Positions 17,467 to 27,256 of a stretch of 64,000 nucleotides of DNA are shown here, piece after piece; within the stretch, counting starts at the first letter, position 1, and every line of letters begins with the position of its first letter. The notes below the pieces were generated by a model that had not been told where the DNA came from, did no database searches, and saw nothing but the letters and a program-made list of their open reading frames with translations. The position numbers and the translations under genes were made by a program. The stretch is from Parasporobacterium sp. (GTDB lineage: Bacteria > Bacillota > Clostridia > Lachnospirales > Lachnospiraceae), in contig JAFUBX010000028.1 of assembly GCA_017459985.1 (NCBI GenBank), positions 52,601 to 116,600 on the forward strand, given 5' to 3'.

Positions 17467-18636
17467 TCAGTGCGCCTGGATATAATGAAGCACCGCCCGG
17501 GCGAAGGAATCCATTCGTTTCTGTGCGGATCCGCAGGCTTCGTCCTCCGTGCTGTTCAAGCTGTCCAGCAGGGCGTCCCAGTCGGCGAAGGGAATCTTTC
17601 CGCAGTCTTCCAGATAGAACTCCGGATCAGAAATATGCGAGATATGCGGGATAAAACGGCCTTCCTTTTTCAGGAAGCAGTTTTTCCGGGTTGCCCGCAC
17701 TTTGCGGGATCTGTCCAGAAACTGGGCCAGGTCTTTATGAATCACCCGATCCTCAGCCGGAAGGTAATAATAGTCCGCTACATTTTCCAGGGGAACCCGT
17801 CCGGTCGTTTCCTGAATTGGCAGCAGGATCTGCAGATTATCTCCGGTCAGCCGTACAACGATCCCCGGTGTTTCACAAAGCTTCCCGTCTTCTTCCGCCG
17901 TAAGACAGAGGCTTATGGATTTCATTTTTATCCGGAAGGTCCGGGTGACTGAACGGGGAACCCTGTGAAGCAGACGGTATGACAGAACCGCGGTTCCGGA
18001 AGTCTCCTCCAGATGATCGAATTGAACATTCGTCTGAAAGAGATCGCCGTAGGCGAGGGCCGGCAGGATCTTCAGCATTCCCAGCAGATCATCATGATTA
18101 TGCAGCAGAAGAAGGGCTTCTTTCTGCGGATCCCAGGTCTTTTCATAATCATAGTAAACAGGGATCAGAAGGCCGCCCTGCAGCTGATCCTCCCGGCTGA
18201 CTCCCAGAAAGACCTCCAGCGACTTCTGGGACAGACTGTTTAAACCCAGGAGGTTACGGGCGGAACGGACATATTTGTAAATGTCAAAGCTCTCGAATCC
18301 GGACAGATCCGAATCCGTTTCGTAGTATTCGCATTTATACTGGAGATACGGGATGTCGAACCCGTCCCCGTTGAAATGCAGCAGAACCCGATAGTCTTTG
18401 GCAAAATCCAGAAACTGTTCCAGCGCCTCCGCCTCATCCCGGACATTTTCCGTCAGATACTGGCGGTAATGAAAGGCGCCCTCTTCATAATAAGCGCAGC
18501 CGATCAGATACAGCTGGGTCGTCTCCTTTTTCAGGCCCGTCGTTTCTATATCAAAAAGAAGCATTTCTTCCAGAGGACAAATGCTTCTCAGATCATATTC
18601 CGGTATAAAATCAAACTGTCCGGTAATTACCTTCAT
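17467..18636 (-). CDS. YprB-type ribonuclease H-like 3'-5' exonuclease
   Basis: The N-terminal half has the DEDD-nuclease signature: LLFDIETTG near 27-35, HFNGDGFDIP near 91-100 and HNHDDLLGM near 180. These supply the expected acidic residues. The C-terminal half (to residue 389) is family-specific and carries many basic residues. YprB-like proteins are common in Firmicutes, but their substrate is not firmly known. It lies 54 bases upstream of nothing else on its strand and directly after murF, perhaps cotranscribed with it. Confidence 0.82.
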   Translation of the reverse strand: MKVITGQFDFIPEYDLRSICPLEEMLLFDIETTGLKKETTQLYLIGCAYYEEGAFHYRQYLTENVRDEAEALEQFLDFAKDYRVLLHFNGDGFDIPYLQYKCEYYETDSDLSGFESFDIYKYVRSARNLLGLNSLSQKSLEVFLGVSREDQLQGGLLIPVYYDYEKTWDPQKEALLLLHNHDDLLGMLKILPALAYGDLFQTNVQFDHLEETSGTAVLSYRLLHRVPRSVTRTFRIKMKSISLCLTAEEDGKLCETPGIVVRLTGDNLQILLPIQETTGRVPLENVADYYYLPAEDRVIHKDLAQFLDRSRKVRATRKNCFLKKEGRFIPHISHISDPEFYLEDCGKIPFADWDALLDSLNSTEDEACGSAQKRMDSFARAVLHYIQAH

Positions 18637-18690
18637 ACAGATTCCATTTCCTGCAGCTTGCGCAGCGCTTATCTCCTGCAGCAGTGCCGT

Positions 18691-20070
18691 TTACATTTCC
18701 TTCAGCTCATCCACGATGGCGGAGAATTTCATGGCATTGGAGGCTTTGACCAGAATGGAATCGCCCGGCTCCAGAATGTCCGGAAGCGCGTCGATGCACT
18801 CGTCCTTGTTCTGGAACAGCTCCACCTGATTGTCGGTGCTCATCCGGGCAGCCATATAGGTCTTTTCGCTGTGGCTTCCGACGCAGATGATCACATCCAC
18901 ACCGGCTTTGGCTGCGTATTTTCCGACCCGGAAATGCAGCTTGTCGGACATCTCGCCCAGTTCCTTCATATCCCCCAGGATCGCCACCTTTCTTCCCGGC
19001 ATCTTAAGGAGCATGTCAATGGAAGATTCCATGGACTTCGGGGAGGCATTGTAGCAGTCATCCAGGATCATGAAGTTCTCTGTTTTAATGATGTTGCCTC
19101 TGCCGTCAGCATTTTTCACGCCGGCCAGGGCGGCTTTGATCTGCATCGGAGAGATTCCCATCTTGAGACCCACATCCGCGGCTGCCAGGGCATTGTAAAT
19201 ATTCTGGACGCCGGGAACCGGAAGCGTGATATGAATCGACATCTTGCCGCCGCCGTCCCGCATGATCATATCAAATTCGGTGCCTTCCAGGCCCTTGTCC
19301 ACCACCTTTTCCGCACTCAGGGCACAGCCCGGATCCATTCCGAAGAAGGAGGGCTTGATCCCTCTGGCGCTCAGAATCGTGGAAAGCTTGTCATCATCGC
19401 CGTTCAGCACGATCTCGCAGGAGGAATCCATATAGTTGAAGATCTCGGATTTGGCCTGCAGGATCCCCTCCCGGGTGCCGAAAAATTCCAGATGGCTCTC
19501 TCCGATATTGGTGATGACCGCGATATTCGGCCTTGCCATCCGGGCCAGCTCATCCATTTCTCCGTGATCCGAGATTCCCATCTCGATGACCGCCACCTCG
19601 GCGCGCTCGTCAATGCCGAAGATCGTAAAGGGAACGCCCCACTGGTTGTTGAAATTTCCCTTTGTCTTATGAACTCTGTATTTCTTAGAAAGGACCGCTG
19701 CAATAAATTCCTTGGTGCTGGTCTTTCCGACACTTCCCGTGACGCCCACCACCTTCACGCCGGTCACCCTGCGGTAGTATTCGGCAATCTGCTGAGTTGC
19801 CTGCAGCACCGATTCCACCAGAAGATAGGGCCCCGTCAGTTCCGGAAGCCTGCGCTCGCTGATCACAGCCAGCGCACCGTTATCGATCACCTGCTGCGCA
19901 AACCTGTGTCCGTCGGTATGTTCCCCTTTAATGCACAGGAACACACTGTTGTCGGAGACCTTCCGGCTGTCGCTGATGATGGCGGAGACTTCCTCGTCCA
20001 TCACGTCCCGGGCATTATAAAGCTTGCCGCCGGTCACTTCCTGCATGATTCTTAATGTCATGTTTTTCAT
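18691..20070 (-). CDS. murF: UDP-MurNAc-tripeptide:D-Ala-D-Ala ligase MurF
   Basis: MurF adds D-Ala-D-Ala to the peptidoglycan precursor in the cytoplasm. The 459-residue product has the Mur ligase P-loop GVTGSVGKTST at 109-119, the carbamylated-Lys region with KGNFNNQWGVP, and LDDCYNASPKSM near 330. AGGGG lies seven bases before ATG 20070. The D-Ala-D-Ala ligase gene ddl is 55 bases upstream, so the two consecutive steps are coexpressed. Confidence 0.97.
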   Translation of the reverse strand: MKNMTLRIMQEVTGGKLYNARDVMDEEVSAIISDSRKVSDNSVFLCIKGEHTDGHRFAQQVIDNGALAVISERRLPELTGPYLLVESVLQATQQIAEYYRRVTGVKVVGVTGSVGKTSTKEFIAAVLSKKYRVHKTKGNFNNQWGVPFTIFGIDERAEVAVIEMGISDHGEMDELARMARPNIAVITNIGESHLEFFGTREGILQAKSEIFNYMDSSCEIVLNGDDDKLSTILSARGIKPSFFGMDPGCALSAEKVVDKGLEGTEFDMIMRDGGGKMSIHITLPVPGVQNIYNALAAADVGLKMGISPMQIKAALAGVKNADGRGNIIKTENFMILDDCYNASPKSMESSIDMLLKMPGRKVAILGDMKELGEMSDKLHFRVGKYAAKAGVDVIICVGSHSEKTYMAARMSTDNQVELFQNKDECIDALPDILEPGDSILVKASNAMKFSAIVDELKEM

Positions 20071-20125
20071 GTCTTATCCCCTGAAACCCTTTCTGTTGAT
20101 ACGATCCGATTCTTTCAGAATAATA

Positions 20126-21136
20126 TTATTTTCTTAAGGAAATATCAATTATTTTCTCACACAGTTCCGGATAGCTGATCCCGACGGCGGCTGCCTCCTG
20201 GGGTACGAGGGAGGTATCCGTCATGCCCGGAAGGGAATTGGCCTCCAGTGCATAAAGCCTTCCGTCTTTGGTCAGCAGATAGTCGATGCGGTAATACACA
20301 GACAATCCGACCAGTTCCCCGAACCGCACGGAGATCTCCGACATCCGGGCAAGGGCCTCCGGATCAATGGGTGCCGGACAGACCTCCCGGGTCTTTCCGC
20401 TGTATTTGTTGGTGTAATCATACCAGGCGCCTTCGTCCGGACAGATCTCCACCGGCGGCAGGGCCTTTCCGTCCAGGACACCCTGGGTCAGTTCCCGTCC
20501 TTCAATAAATTCCTCCATAAGAATGGTATCGTCATACTGAAAACATTGCTCCAGCGCCCCTTCGAAATCCTTTTCGTCCCGGATAATCATGACTCCGACG
20601 GAGGAACCGCCGTTGCTGGGTTTTAAGATAAAGGGAACCTTGATCCGGATAGGATCCGGCAGCGGCTCTCCTCTTCTCAGTATGATTCCGTCCGGCATCA
20701 GGATATGGGGTGCAACGATTTTCTTGGTCTCCTCCTTGCTCATGGCAATGGCGGAACCGGCCGGATCCGATCCGGTATAGGGGATCTTCTCTGCCTCAAA
20801 GGCAGACTGTACCTTGCCGTCCTCGCCATTCTCCCCGTGCAGGCCGATAAATACGACATCCGCCTTCCGGCACAGGTCCAGAACCCCGGGACCGAACAGA
20901 CCCGTTTCCCGGATCCGTTCCGGTGTGATCAAGTGGTTTTTCGTTCGCAATTCATCCGCAGTCCGGGCGAAATCCTGATCCTCCTCAAAGGACATCTCCC
21001 GGTCAGTGCCGAAAAACACATCCACCATCAGGACCTGATGCCCCCGGCTCTTCAGAGCTGTGGCCACCTTGGTCGAAGATCTGAGGGAAATCTCCCGCTC
21101 GGAACTGACGCCTCCGCATAATACAACGATTTTCAT
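20126..21136 (-). CDS. ddl: D-alanine--D-alanine ligase
   Basis: Ddl is an ATP-grasp enzyme that makes the D-Ala-D-Ala dipeptide used by MurF. The 336-residue product starts VVLCGGVSSEREISLRSS and has GLHGENGEDG, KPSNGGSSVGV and the metal/substrate end YRIDYLL...LEANSLPGMTDTS-type segment. The ribosome-binding site is weak (AGCAGG about ten bases upstream). Confidence 0.95.
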   Translation of the reverse strand: MKIVVLCGGVSSEREISLRSSTKVATALKSRGHQVLMVDVFFGTDREMSFEEDQDFARTADELRTKNHLITPERIRETGLFGPGVLDLCRKADVVFIGLHGENGEDGKVQSAFEAEKIPYTGSDPAGSAIAMSKEETKKIVAPHILMPDGIILRRGEPLPDPIRIKVPFILKPSNGGSSVGVMIIRDEKDFEGALEQCFQYDDTILMEEFIEGRELTQGVLDGKALPPVEICPDEGAWYDYTNKYSGKTREVCPAPIDPEALARMSEISVRFGELVGLSVYYRIDYLLTKDGRLYALEANSLPGMTDTSLVPQEAAAVGISYPELCEKIIDISLRK

Positions 21137-21295
21137 ATTTTAAAACCTGCTTTCATACATAATATAAAACTGCTGCCGTAAGCCTGCGCTTCGCAGCGGA
21201 AACGCCGGAACTCACCGCTTTTCCGGTAAATTGTCCGGCCCGCTCTCCGGCAGCGCAGTTCAGCATAGCATACTTTCCTGCAATATGCAAAAATC

Positions 21296-23344
21296 CTACA
21301 AAAGGATCGTATTTCGGGAGGATTCGCACTGCTGCTGAAGCGCATCCTTCTCCCACTGTGTCAGGGGAAGGGATCCGGACAGTATCCGATCCACCGCCTC
21401 CGCCGCTTCGGAGGCGATCTGTCCGTCCCGGTACAGATCAAAATTCGCGAAGGACAATGCGCCGCTTTGCTTCACGCCCATAAGTTCCCCGGGGCCCCGC
21501 ATTTCCAAATCCTTCGCAGCGATCTCAAACCCATTGTTGGAAGATTTCAGGATCCCGAGGCGCTCCATGGCCTCCGGGGACCGGTTGTTGGAAACGAAAA
21601 TGCAGTAGCTCTGATCCGCTCCCCTTCCGACCCGGCCCCGCAGCTGATGCAGGGTGGCCAGTCCGAACCGGTTGGCGTCCTCCACCATCATGACCGTGGC
21701 ATTGGGCACATCCACGCCGACTTCCACCACGGTGGTGGAAACCAGCACATCGATCTCTCCATTGGAAAACTTCGTCATGATCTCATTCTTTTTTGCCGGG
21801 GGCATGGGACCGGTGAGTTTGCCGATCCGGATCGAAGGATCCAGAGCCTGCCGCAGCATTTCCGTATAATCCTCCACATTGGCCGCATCCAGTCCCTCCG
21901 AGTATTCCACCAGGGGACAGATGATATAGGCCTGATGGCCTGCCTTCACCTGATTAGTAATGAACCGATAGGCATTTTCGTGGAAAGAATCATCCACCAC
22001 CGCATTTTTGATGGGAAGTCTTCTGGCCGGAAGCTCATCGATCACGCTGACATCCATATCCCCATACAGGATCAGGGCCAGCGTCCGGGGAATCGGTGTG
22101 GCACTCATGACGATCATATGGGGCGTACTGCCGCCCTTCGCCGCCAGGGCTTCCCGCTGCCGGATCCCGAACCTGTGCTGCTCATCGGTGACCACTAAAG
22201 CCAGGTTGGAGAAATGCACCTTTTCCTGGATCAGGGCATGGGTGCCGATGAGGATGTCGATCCGCCCGTCTTCCAATGCATTATAGACCGCCTTTTTCTC
22301 CAGGGCCGTCATGGACCCCGTCAGAAGGGCGGCATTCAGACCGGTCTTCTGTTCCCGGAACAGCTTTTGAATGGTCTCATAATGCTGGGCAGCCAGCACC
22401 TCCGTCGGCGCCATAAGGGCAGTCTGATATCCCGCAAAGGCCGCATCCATCAGGGACGCCAAAGCCACCAGGGTCTTGCCGGATCCCACGTCCCCCTGGA
22501 TCAGACGGCTCGTCACATGGCCGGAGTCCAGATCCGTCTGAAGCTCTTTGATCACCTTCTTCTGGGCATCGGTCAGTTCAAAGGGCAGCCCCTTCAGGAA
22601 GGCCCTGGTCCGCGGATCCGCCGGAATCCGCAGCGTTGTCTGCTCCTTTGTATGGGTCCCGGACCGTTTCATCAGATAGATGAACAGGAAGATCTCTTCA
22701 AAGGACATGCGCTGAACCGCCTTTTGGTAAGCCTCCTTATCCTCCGGGAAATGCAGATTCCGGACCGCGCTGCTGCGCAGCATCAGGCCGTATTCCCGCC
22801 GGACAGACTCCGGGATGAAATCCTGTTCGTCGATCCGGGCAAACGCCTCCGTCTGAAGCGCCTGCCGGACGCATTTGGTGATCAGCTGATTGGAGACGCC
22901 TTTGGTCAGGGGATAAATGGGCTGGAGATTGCCCTCCAGAAGATCGTATTCCGCCAGGGAATAGAGCCTTGGCTGATCGATCTGCCGTGCCTGGTATTTG
23001 CGGCTGACCCGGCCCCGCAGGACATAGGGGACCCCGGTTTTTACGGTATTTTTGATAAAGGGTGCATTGAACCACACCACCCGGACCGAACCGCCCGCCT
23101 CATCCTGGAACACGCCCTGGGAAATGCTGAGTTTCTTCACACGCCGTTCGGTGATCTCCTGGGTGAACACGCCCCGGATCGTGGCGAAGGTTTTGTATCC
23201 GATCTCGCCGATGGTCAGGGGCGGATAGAAGACCTCGTAATCCCTGGGAAACAAAAACAGGAGATCCATAACATCATGGATCCCTGCCTTTTCCAGCAAT
23301 TCTTCTGTTTTCTTTCCGATTCCCTTTAACTGTGTCAGCTGCAT
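21296..23344 (-). CDS. recG: ATP-dependent DNA helicase RecG
   Basis: RecG remodels stalled replication forks and Holliday junctions. The 682-residue product has the N-terminal wedge/OB domain (LKGIGKKTEELLEKAGI, then TIRGVFTQE). The superfamily 2 helicase core follows with Walker A GDVGSGKT, the DEQH box (TDEQHRFGIRQRE), MSATPIPRT and the C-terminal QLRGRVGRG. The start is three bases after the fakA stop, with its GGAG inside that gene's end. Confidence 0.97.
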   Translation of the reverse strand: MQLTQLKGIGKKTEELLEKAGIHDVMDLLFLFPRDYEVFYPPLTIGEIGYKTFATIRGVFTQEITERRVKKLSISQGVFQDEAGGSVRVVWFNAPFIKNTVKTGVPYVLRGRVSRKYQARQIDQPRLYSLAEYDLLEGNLQPIYPLTKGVSNQLITKCVRQALQTEAFARIDEQDFIPESVRREYGLMLRSSAVRNLHFPEDKEAYQKAVQRMSFEEIFLFIYLMKRSGTHTKEQTTLRIPADPRTRAFLKGLPFELTDAQKKVIKELQTDLDSGHVTSRLIQGDVGSGKTLVALASLMDAAFAGYQTALMAPTEVLAAQHYETIQKLFREQKTGLNAALLTGSMTALEKKAVYNALEDGRIDILIGTHALIQEKVHFSNLALVVTDEQHRFGIRQREALAAKGGSTPHMIVMSATPIPRTLALILYGDMDVSVIDELPARRLPIKNAVVDDSFHENAYRFITNQVKAGHQAYIICPLVEYSEGLDAANVEDYTEMLRQALDPSIRIGKLTGPMPPAKKNEIMTKFSNGEIDVLVSTTVVEVGVDVPNATVMMVEDANRFGLATLHQLRGRVGRGADQSYCIFVSNNRSPEAMERLGILKSSNNGFEIAAKDLEMRGPGELMGVKQSGALSFANFDLYRDGQIASEAAEAVDRILSGSLPLTQWEKDALQQQCESSRNTILL

Positions 23345-23346
23345 CG

Positions 23347-25041
23347 TTACTCCACAGAAATAATATAACGGTAGACGCTTTGTCCTCCCCAGGCGACCTC
23401 AATGTCCGCCTCCGGCAGGTCCTCCTGCACCAGATCCGCCACCTTCCGGGCATCCTCTTCGGAGCCGTCCGCGCCGTAATAGATGGTGATCAGCTCCGTA
23501 TCCTCCTCTGCCATTGCCCGGATCAGGCCGCAGGCGGTCAGGTCCGGATCTTCCGAAACGGCCAGGATCTCCTTGCCGCAGATGCCCATATAATCCCCCT
23601 CCCGGATCTTCGTATCCGAAATGGTGGTGGAACGGATCGCGTAGGTCACTTCCCCGCATTTCACCTGCTGTCCGGCTTCTTCCATCAGATGGGCGTTCTC
23701 TTCCGGGCTCCCGGATGGATCATATCCGATCATGGCGCTGATCCCTTCGCAGATATTCCGGGTAGGAACCACATAGACCTTCTTATCCTGACAGATGGAG
23801 GCTGCCTGGCTGGCCGCTAAGATGACGTTGCTGTTATTCGGAAGCAGGATCACGCTGCGGGCGGGAACGCTGCGGATGGCCTCCAGGAAATCCTCCGTGC
23901 TGGGGTTCATGGTCTGGCCTCCCTCAATGATCCGGTCCACCTGAAGTCCCCGGAACACTTCCGCAATGCCCTCGCCGGTACAGACAGCCACAAATCCCAG
24001 TTCATTGACAGGTTCGGCGCTGCCGGAGACCAAGGATTCCGACTGCTGCGCCCGTTCCGCTTCCCGGATCACCTTCTCGTGATGCTCGTACCGCATATTG
24101 TCGATCTTGAGACTGGTCAGCTGTCCGTAGGCAAGGCCCCGTTCGATGACCTGTCCCGGGTGGTTGGTATGGACATGCACCTTGACGATCCGGTCCATGC
24201 TGACGCATACCAGAGAATCCCCGACGGAGGATAAAAATTCCTTGAACCGCTCCTCTTCCTGACCGGACATCGGCTTCTCCAGCTCGATGATAAACTCCGT
24301 ACAATAGACAAACCGGATCTCGGAGGTGGTCAGCTGGGATGTATCTACTCGGACCCCAGGCACATCCGGTTTCCCGGAAGTCACTGGTTCCGGAGCCGAC
24401 TCTGTGAAAGACAAATCCATTTCCTTCTCCAGGAACGCATCAAAGGCTCCCCGCAGAAATTCCACCAGGCCCTGTCCGCCGGAATCCACCACGCCGGCTT
24501 CCTTCAGCACCGGCAGCAGTTCCGGGGTATGCTGCAGCACATCCCGGGCATAGGTCAGGATCCGGGAAAAATATTCCTCTAAAGACAGCTCTCCGAAGGA
24601 AAGCTCATAGGCCTTGGCCGCCACCTCCCGGGCGACGGTCAGGATGGTGCCCTCCTGGGGCTTCATCACGGCTTTGTAGGCGGCGCCCACCGCCTGATCG
24701 CAGGCCTGGGCGATCCGGCTGCGGTCAAGAATCCCGGCCCCTTCGATCCCCTTGGAAAATCCCCGGCAAAGCTGGGACATGATCACGCCGGAATTGCCCC
24801 GGGCGCCCCTTAAGGTACCGGAGGCGATCCTGGCTGCCACCTCATCCATGGTGGCCTCCTCCGGAAGTTCCGAAAGTTCCCTGACCGCATTCATCAGCGT
24901 CAGGGTCATGTTGGTCCCCGTGTCTCCGTCCGGCACGGGAAATACATTCAGTTCGTTGATAATGTCTTTGCTGTTGTCGAGATACCTGGTCCCTCCCAGA
25001 AACATCCGCTTCAGTTTCCGGGAATCAATATAATCGTTCAT
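23347..25041 (-). CDS. fakA: FakA/YloV-like DAK2-domain protein (fatty acid kinase)
   Basis: The N-terminal DAK2 domain has VPDGDTGTNMTLTL, the ARGNSGVIMSQL segment and AGVVDSGGQGL, the pattern of an ATP-binding kinase subunit. The C-terminal half is the FakA-specific domain with a final YYGADGSEEDA segment. In Firmicutes this protein phosphorylates fatty acids held by FakB partners; no FakB is in the window. ATG at 25041 is favoured because AGGA lies six bases upstream. The Asp23/YloU gene that commonly precedes it next to rpmB is absent. Confidence 0.88.
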   Translation of the reverse strand: MNDYIDSRKLKRMFLGGTRYLDNSKDIINELNVFPVPDGDTGTNMTLTLMNAVRELSELPEEATMDEVAARIASGTLRGARGNSGVIMSQLCRGFSKGIEGAGILDRSRIAQACDQAVGAAYKAVMKPQEGTILTVAREVAAKAYELSFGELSLEEYFSRILTYARDVLQHTPELLPVLKEAGVVDSGGQGLVEFLRGAFDAFLEKEMDLSFTESAPEPVTSGKPDVPGVRVDTSQLTTSEIRFVYCTEFIIELEKPMSGQEEERFKEFLSSVGDSLVCVSMDRIVKVHVHTNHPGQVIERGLAYGQLTSLKIDNMRYEHHEKVIREAERAQQSESLVSGSAEPVNELGFVAVCTGEGIAEVFRGLQVDRIIEGGQTMNPSTEDFLEAIRSVPARSVILLPNNSNVILAASQAASICQDKKVYVVPTRNICEGISAMIGYDPSGSPEENAHLMEEAGQQVKCGEVTYAIRSTTISDTKIREGDYMGICGKEILAVSEDPDLTACGLIRAMAEEDTELITIYYGADGSEEDARKVADLVQEDLPEADIEVAWGGQSVYRYIISVE

Positions 25042-25196
25042 GTTCATTCCTGAGAAGCTCCCGGATGGACTTTGAAGTCCGGGCTCCCGGAGCATTTGGC
25101 AGGATGCGGGGCATCCTGAAAACCATGGATTCTGTTGTGCTGCTGATCTGCAGTTTCCTGCCGTGCATCAACAGCGTTAATTTTATCAAATTATGC

Positions 25197-25225
25197 TTGC
25201 AATTACTATAGCAATCTGTTAAAAT
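25197..25225 (+). promoter_or_regulatory. rpmB promoter
   Basis: TTGCAA (25197-25202) and TAAAAT (25220-25225) are 17 bases apart, 52 bases upstream of the rpmB ATG. Confidence 0.75.
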
Positions 25226-25276
25226 ACATCCCGTGCGTGAAACACGTAGTAACTCTGTAAAGGAGGTGCAAAAGCA

Positions 25277-25462
25277 ATGGCAAAATGTGATATTTGTGGC
25301 AAGGGCGTGCATTTCGGTAATGCTGTCAGCCATTCCCACAGAAGATCAAATAAAATCTGGAAGTCCAACATTAAGTCTGTCAGGATCAAAACTGCAGGCG
25401 GCAACAAGACTGTACATGTATGTACTTCCTGCTTAAGAAGCGGCAAAGTCGAAAGAGCTTAA
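25277..25462 (+). CDS. rpmB: 50S ribosomal protein L28
   Basis: The 61-residue protein starts MAKCDICGKGVHFGNAVSHS and contains RSNKIWKSNIKSVRIK. The two Cys pairs (CDIC and CTSC) make it the zinc-binding form of L28. AAAGGAGG lies eight bases before ATG. It is divergent from the fakA-recG run, as is usual in Firmicutes, and has its own promoter and terminator. Confidence 0.98.
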   Translation: MAKCDICGKGVHFGNAVSHSHRRSNKIWKSNIKSVRIKTAGGNKTVHVCTSCLRSGKVERA

Positions 25463-25487
25463 TTCCGATATTCTTAATTCCGATATG
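25458..25487. repeat. 15-bp tandem repeat spanning the rpmB stop codon
   Basis: CTTAATTCCGATATT at 25458-25472 is followed by CTTAATTCCGATATG at 25473-25487. The rpmB TAA is at 25460-25462 inside the first copy. Confidence 0.7.
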
Positions 25488-25513
25488 AAAGAGGTCTGAA
25501 GGCCTCTTTTTTA
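25488..25513 (+). terminator. Terminator after rpmB
   Basis: AAAGAGG (25488-25494) pairs with CCTCTTT (25503-25509), followed by more Ts. It may also act weakly on the opposite strand. Confidence 0.75.
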
Positions 25514-25531
25514 TTATGCTCTTCCCGTCTT

Positions 25532-25588
25532 CTCTCTCATCGGAGCAGATGTCTCTCACCGAAGCAGAGGTCTCTCACCGAAGCAAAT
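25532..25588. repeat. 19-bp repeat, three copies, spanning the flippase stop codon
   Basis: Units at 25532-25550, 25551-25569 and 25570-25588 share GTCTCTCACCGAAGCAGAG. The stop codon of the flippase gene (25575-25577, complement) lies in the third unit, which is the first one met by transcription. Confidence 0.75.
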
Positions 25589-27233
25589 GGAGCTTCCTGA
25601 GGATCGGGATGGCTCTTCGGCCTCCCGGGATCATCATCAGTTTCTTCGCCGTCAGGATCCGCATGACAAATAAAAGGATCACATAAACGATCACGGCGAA
25701 AATAATGGTAATGACCACATCGAAGGAATGCCCGCTCACCCGGTTCAGCAGTTCCTGGAAAAAGAACGCCAGGACGCCCATAATGATGGAGGCTTCCACC
25801 GGTTTTATAAAAGTATTGCGGATTTCCTGCCGGTAGCGGAGATATTTCTTCAGGGATCTGGCGTTTAAGATACACATCAGAAGCGCAAAGACCATATCCG
25901 CAATGATCCACCCGAATACATCCATATCAAACAGCCACAAAAGAAGCGCCAGCAAAGCGCAGTTCACCGCCAGAGAGATCGCGGAATGGAACACCGGGAT
26001 CCGCATTTTATCGATGCCCTGCAGAATGGAATTGGTGATGGTGGACAGGCAGTAAAATACCACAGTCAGGCACCCCACCGACAGCATCAGCGCGATCTTG
26101 TCCGGATCCTCACTTGAGGGGAACAGCAGATTGATGATGGGTCTGGATAAAAATCCGATACCTGCCGCGCAGGGAAATGCCACCAGTGTAATCAGCTGGA
26201 TCGCCGAGCGGACTTTGCTGATGACGTCCCGGCGGCTCCGTCTGGCCTTCGAGGTCACGATGGAGGGGATCAGGGCGGATGCCAGCGCGCTGGAAAGGGC
26301 GATGGGGATATTGACGATCAGCCAGTATTTTCCGGAATACATGCCGATCAGGCTGTCCCGGACATCCGGACTCATGCCTTTGGCCACCATGATATTGCTG
26401 AAAATAAACTTATCCACAACGGAGCTCAGGTTATAAATCGCGGTATTCAGTATGACAGGAACAATGGTCATGATCAGGATCAGGATGATCTCGGAGGTGC
26501 TCTCTTCCTCCGACGCATCCTGTTTCAGGAGATACCGGTTCTTTTTATTATAGCGTACCATCCAGAAAATCAGGATCAGCATGGCCAGAAATGCGCCCGC
26601 CACGGTTCCCATGGTGCCTCCGGCGGCCCCAAAGGCTTCCGGAGCATTGGAATAATCATATCCTCCGCCGGCGGCGACGGTGCTTCCGTATCCGAACAAA
26701 GCTCCCGCAGCCACCACACTGACGATGGCATTCAGGATCTGCTCGGCAATGTTGGAAACGGCTGTGGGCACCATATTGCCAAGGCCCTGGAAATATCCTC
26801 TCAGGACACCGAGAACTGCAAGAATGATCAGGGCGAAGGCCAAAACCTTCAGCGCTACAGCGCTCTGGGGTACCTTCATCACGGTCCCGGCGAAGAAATC
26901 TGCCAGCAGGAAGGTGATCAGAAAGGCACAGATCCCCACGATGCCCGCAAAGATCAGGGCGTTGACCAGGATCTTTCTGCTGCGCCTATACTGCCCGAGG
27001 GCGACTCTGGCGGAAACCATTTTGGAAACGGCCAGGGGAAGACTGTAGGACGACAAAAGCAGCAGGATCTGATAAATATCAAATGCCACGCTGTAATAAC
27101 CGATCCCTTTGTCACCGATAATATTGGTCAATGGGATCCTGTATACGACGCCGATCAGTCTGACAATGATGGAAGAGATTCCCAGGATCGCGCCCTGCAC
27201 CATGAAGTTCCGTTTTGCTGTTTTCTGATTCAT
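25575..27233 (-). CDS. SpoVB/MurJ-type lipid-linked polysaccharide flippase (MOP superfamily)
   Basis: The 552-residue protein is almost entirely membrane helices (about 14), starting NFMVQGAILGISSIIVRLIGVVYRIPLTNIIGDKGIGYYS-type sequence, which is the classic Polysacc_synt/SpoVB N-terminus. Such proteins move lipid-linked cell-wall or polysaccharide precursors across the membrane. A Gly/Tyr-rich loop near 190-215 is extracellular or linker-like. Whether it serves vegetative wall synthesis or sporulation cannot be told. It starts 23 bases after ybeY with only a weak AGGA site. Confidence 0.87.
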   Translation of the reverse strand: MNQKTAKRNFMVQGAILGISSIIVRLIGVVYRIPLTNIIGDKGIGYYSVAFDIYQILLLLSSYSLPLAVSKMVSARVALGQYRRSRKILVNALIFAGIVGICAFLITFLLADFFAGTVMKVPQSAVALKVLAFALIILAVLGVLRGYFQGLGNMVPTAVSNIAEQILNAIVSVVAAGALFGYGSTVAAGGGYDYSNAPEAFGAAGGTMGTVAGAFLAMLILIFWMVRYNKKNRYLLKQDASEEESTSEIILILIMTIVPVILNTAIYNLSSVVDKFIFSNIMVAKGMSPDVRDSLIGMYSGKYWLIVNIPIALSSALASALIPSIVTSKARRSRRDVISKVRSAIQLITLVAFPCAAGIGFLSRPIINLLFPSSEDPDKIALMLSVGCLTVVFYCLSTITNSILQGIDKMRIPVFHSAISLAVNCALLALLLWLFDMDVFGWIIADMVFALLMCILNARSLKKYLRYRQEIRNTFIKPVEASIIMGVLAFFFQELLNRVSGHSFDVVITIIFAVIVYVILLFVMRILTAKKLMMIPGGRRAIPILRKLHLLR

Positions 27234-27256
27234 ATCCTGCCGGATCCGCAGATCTG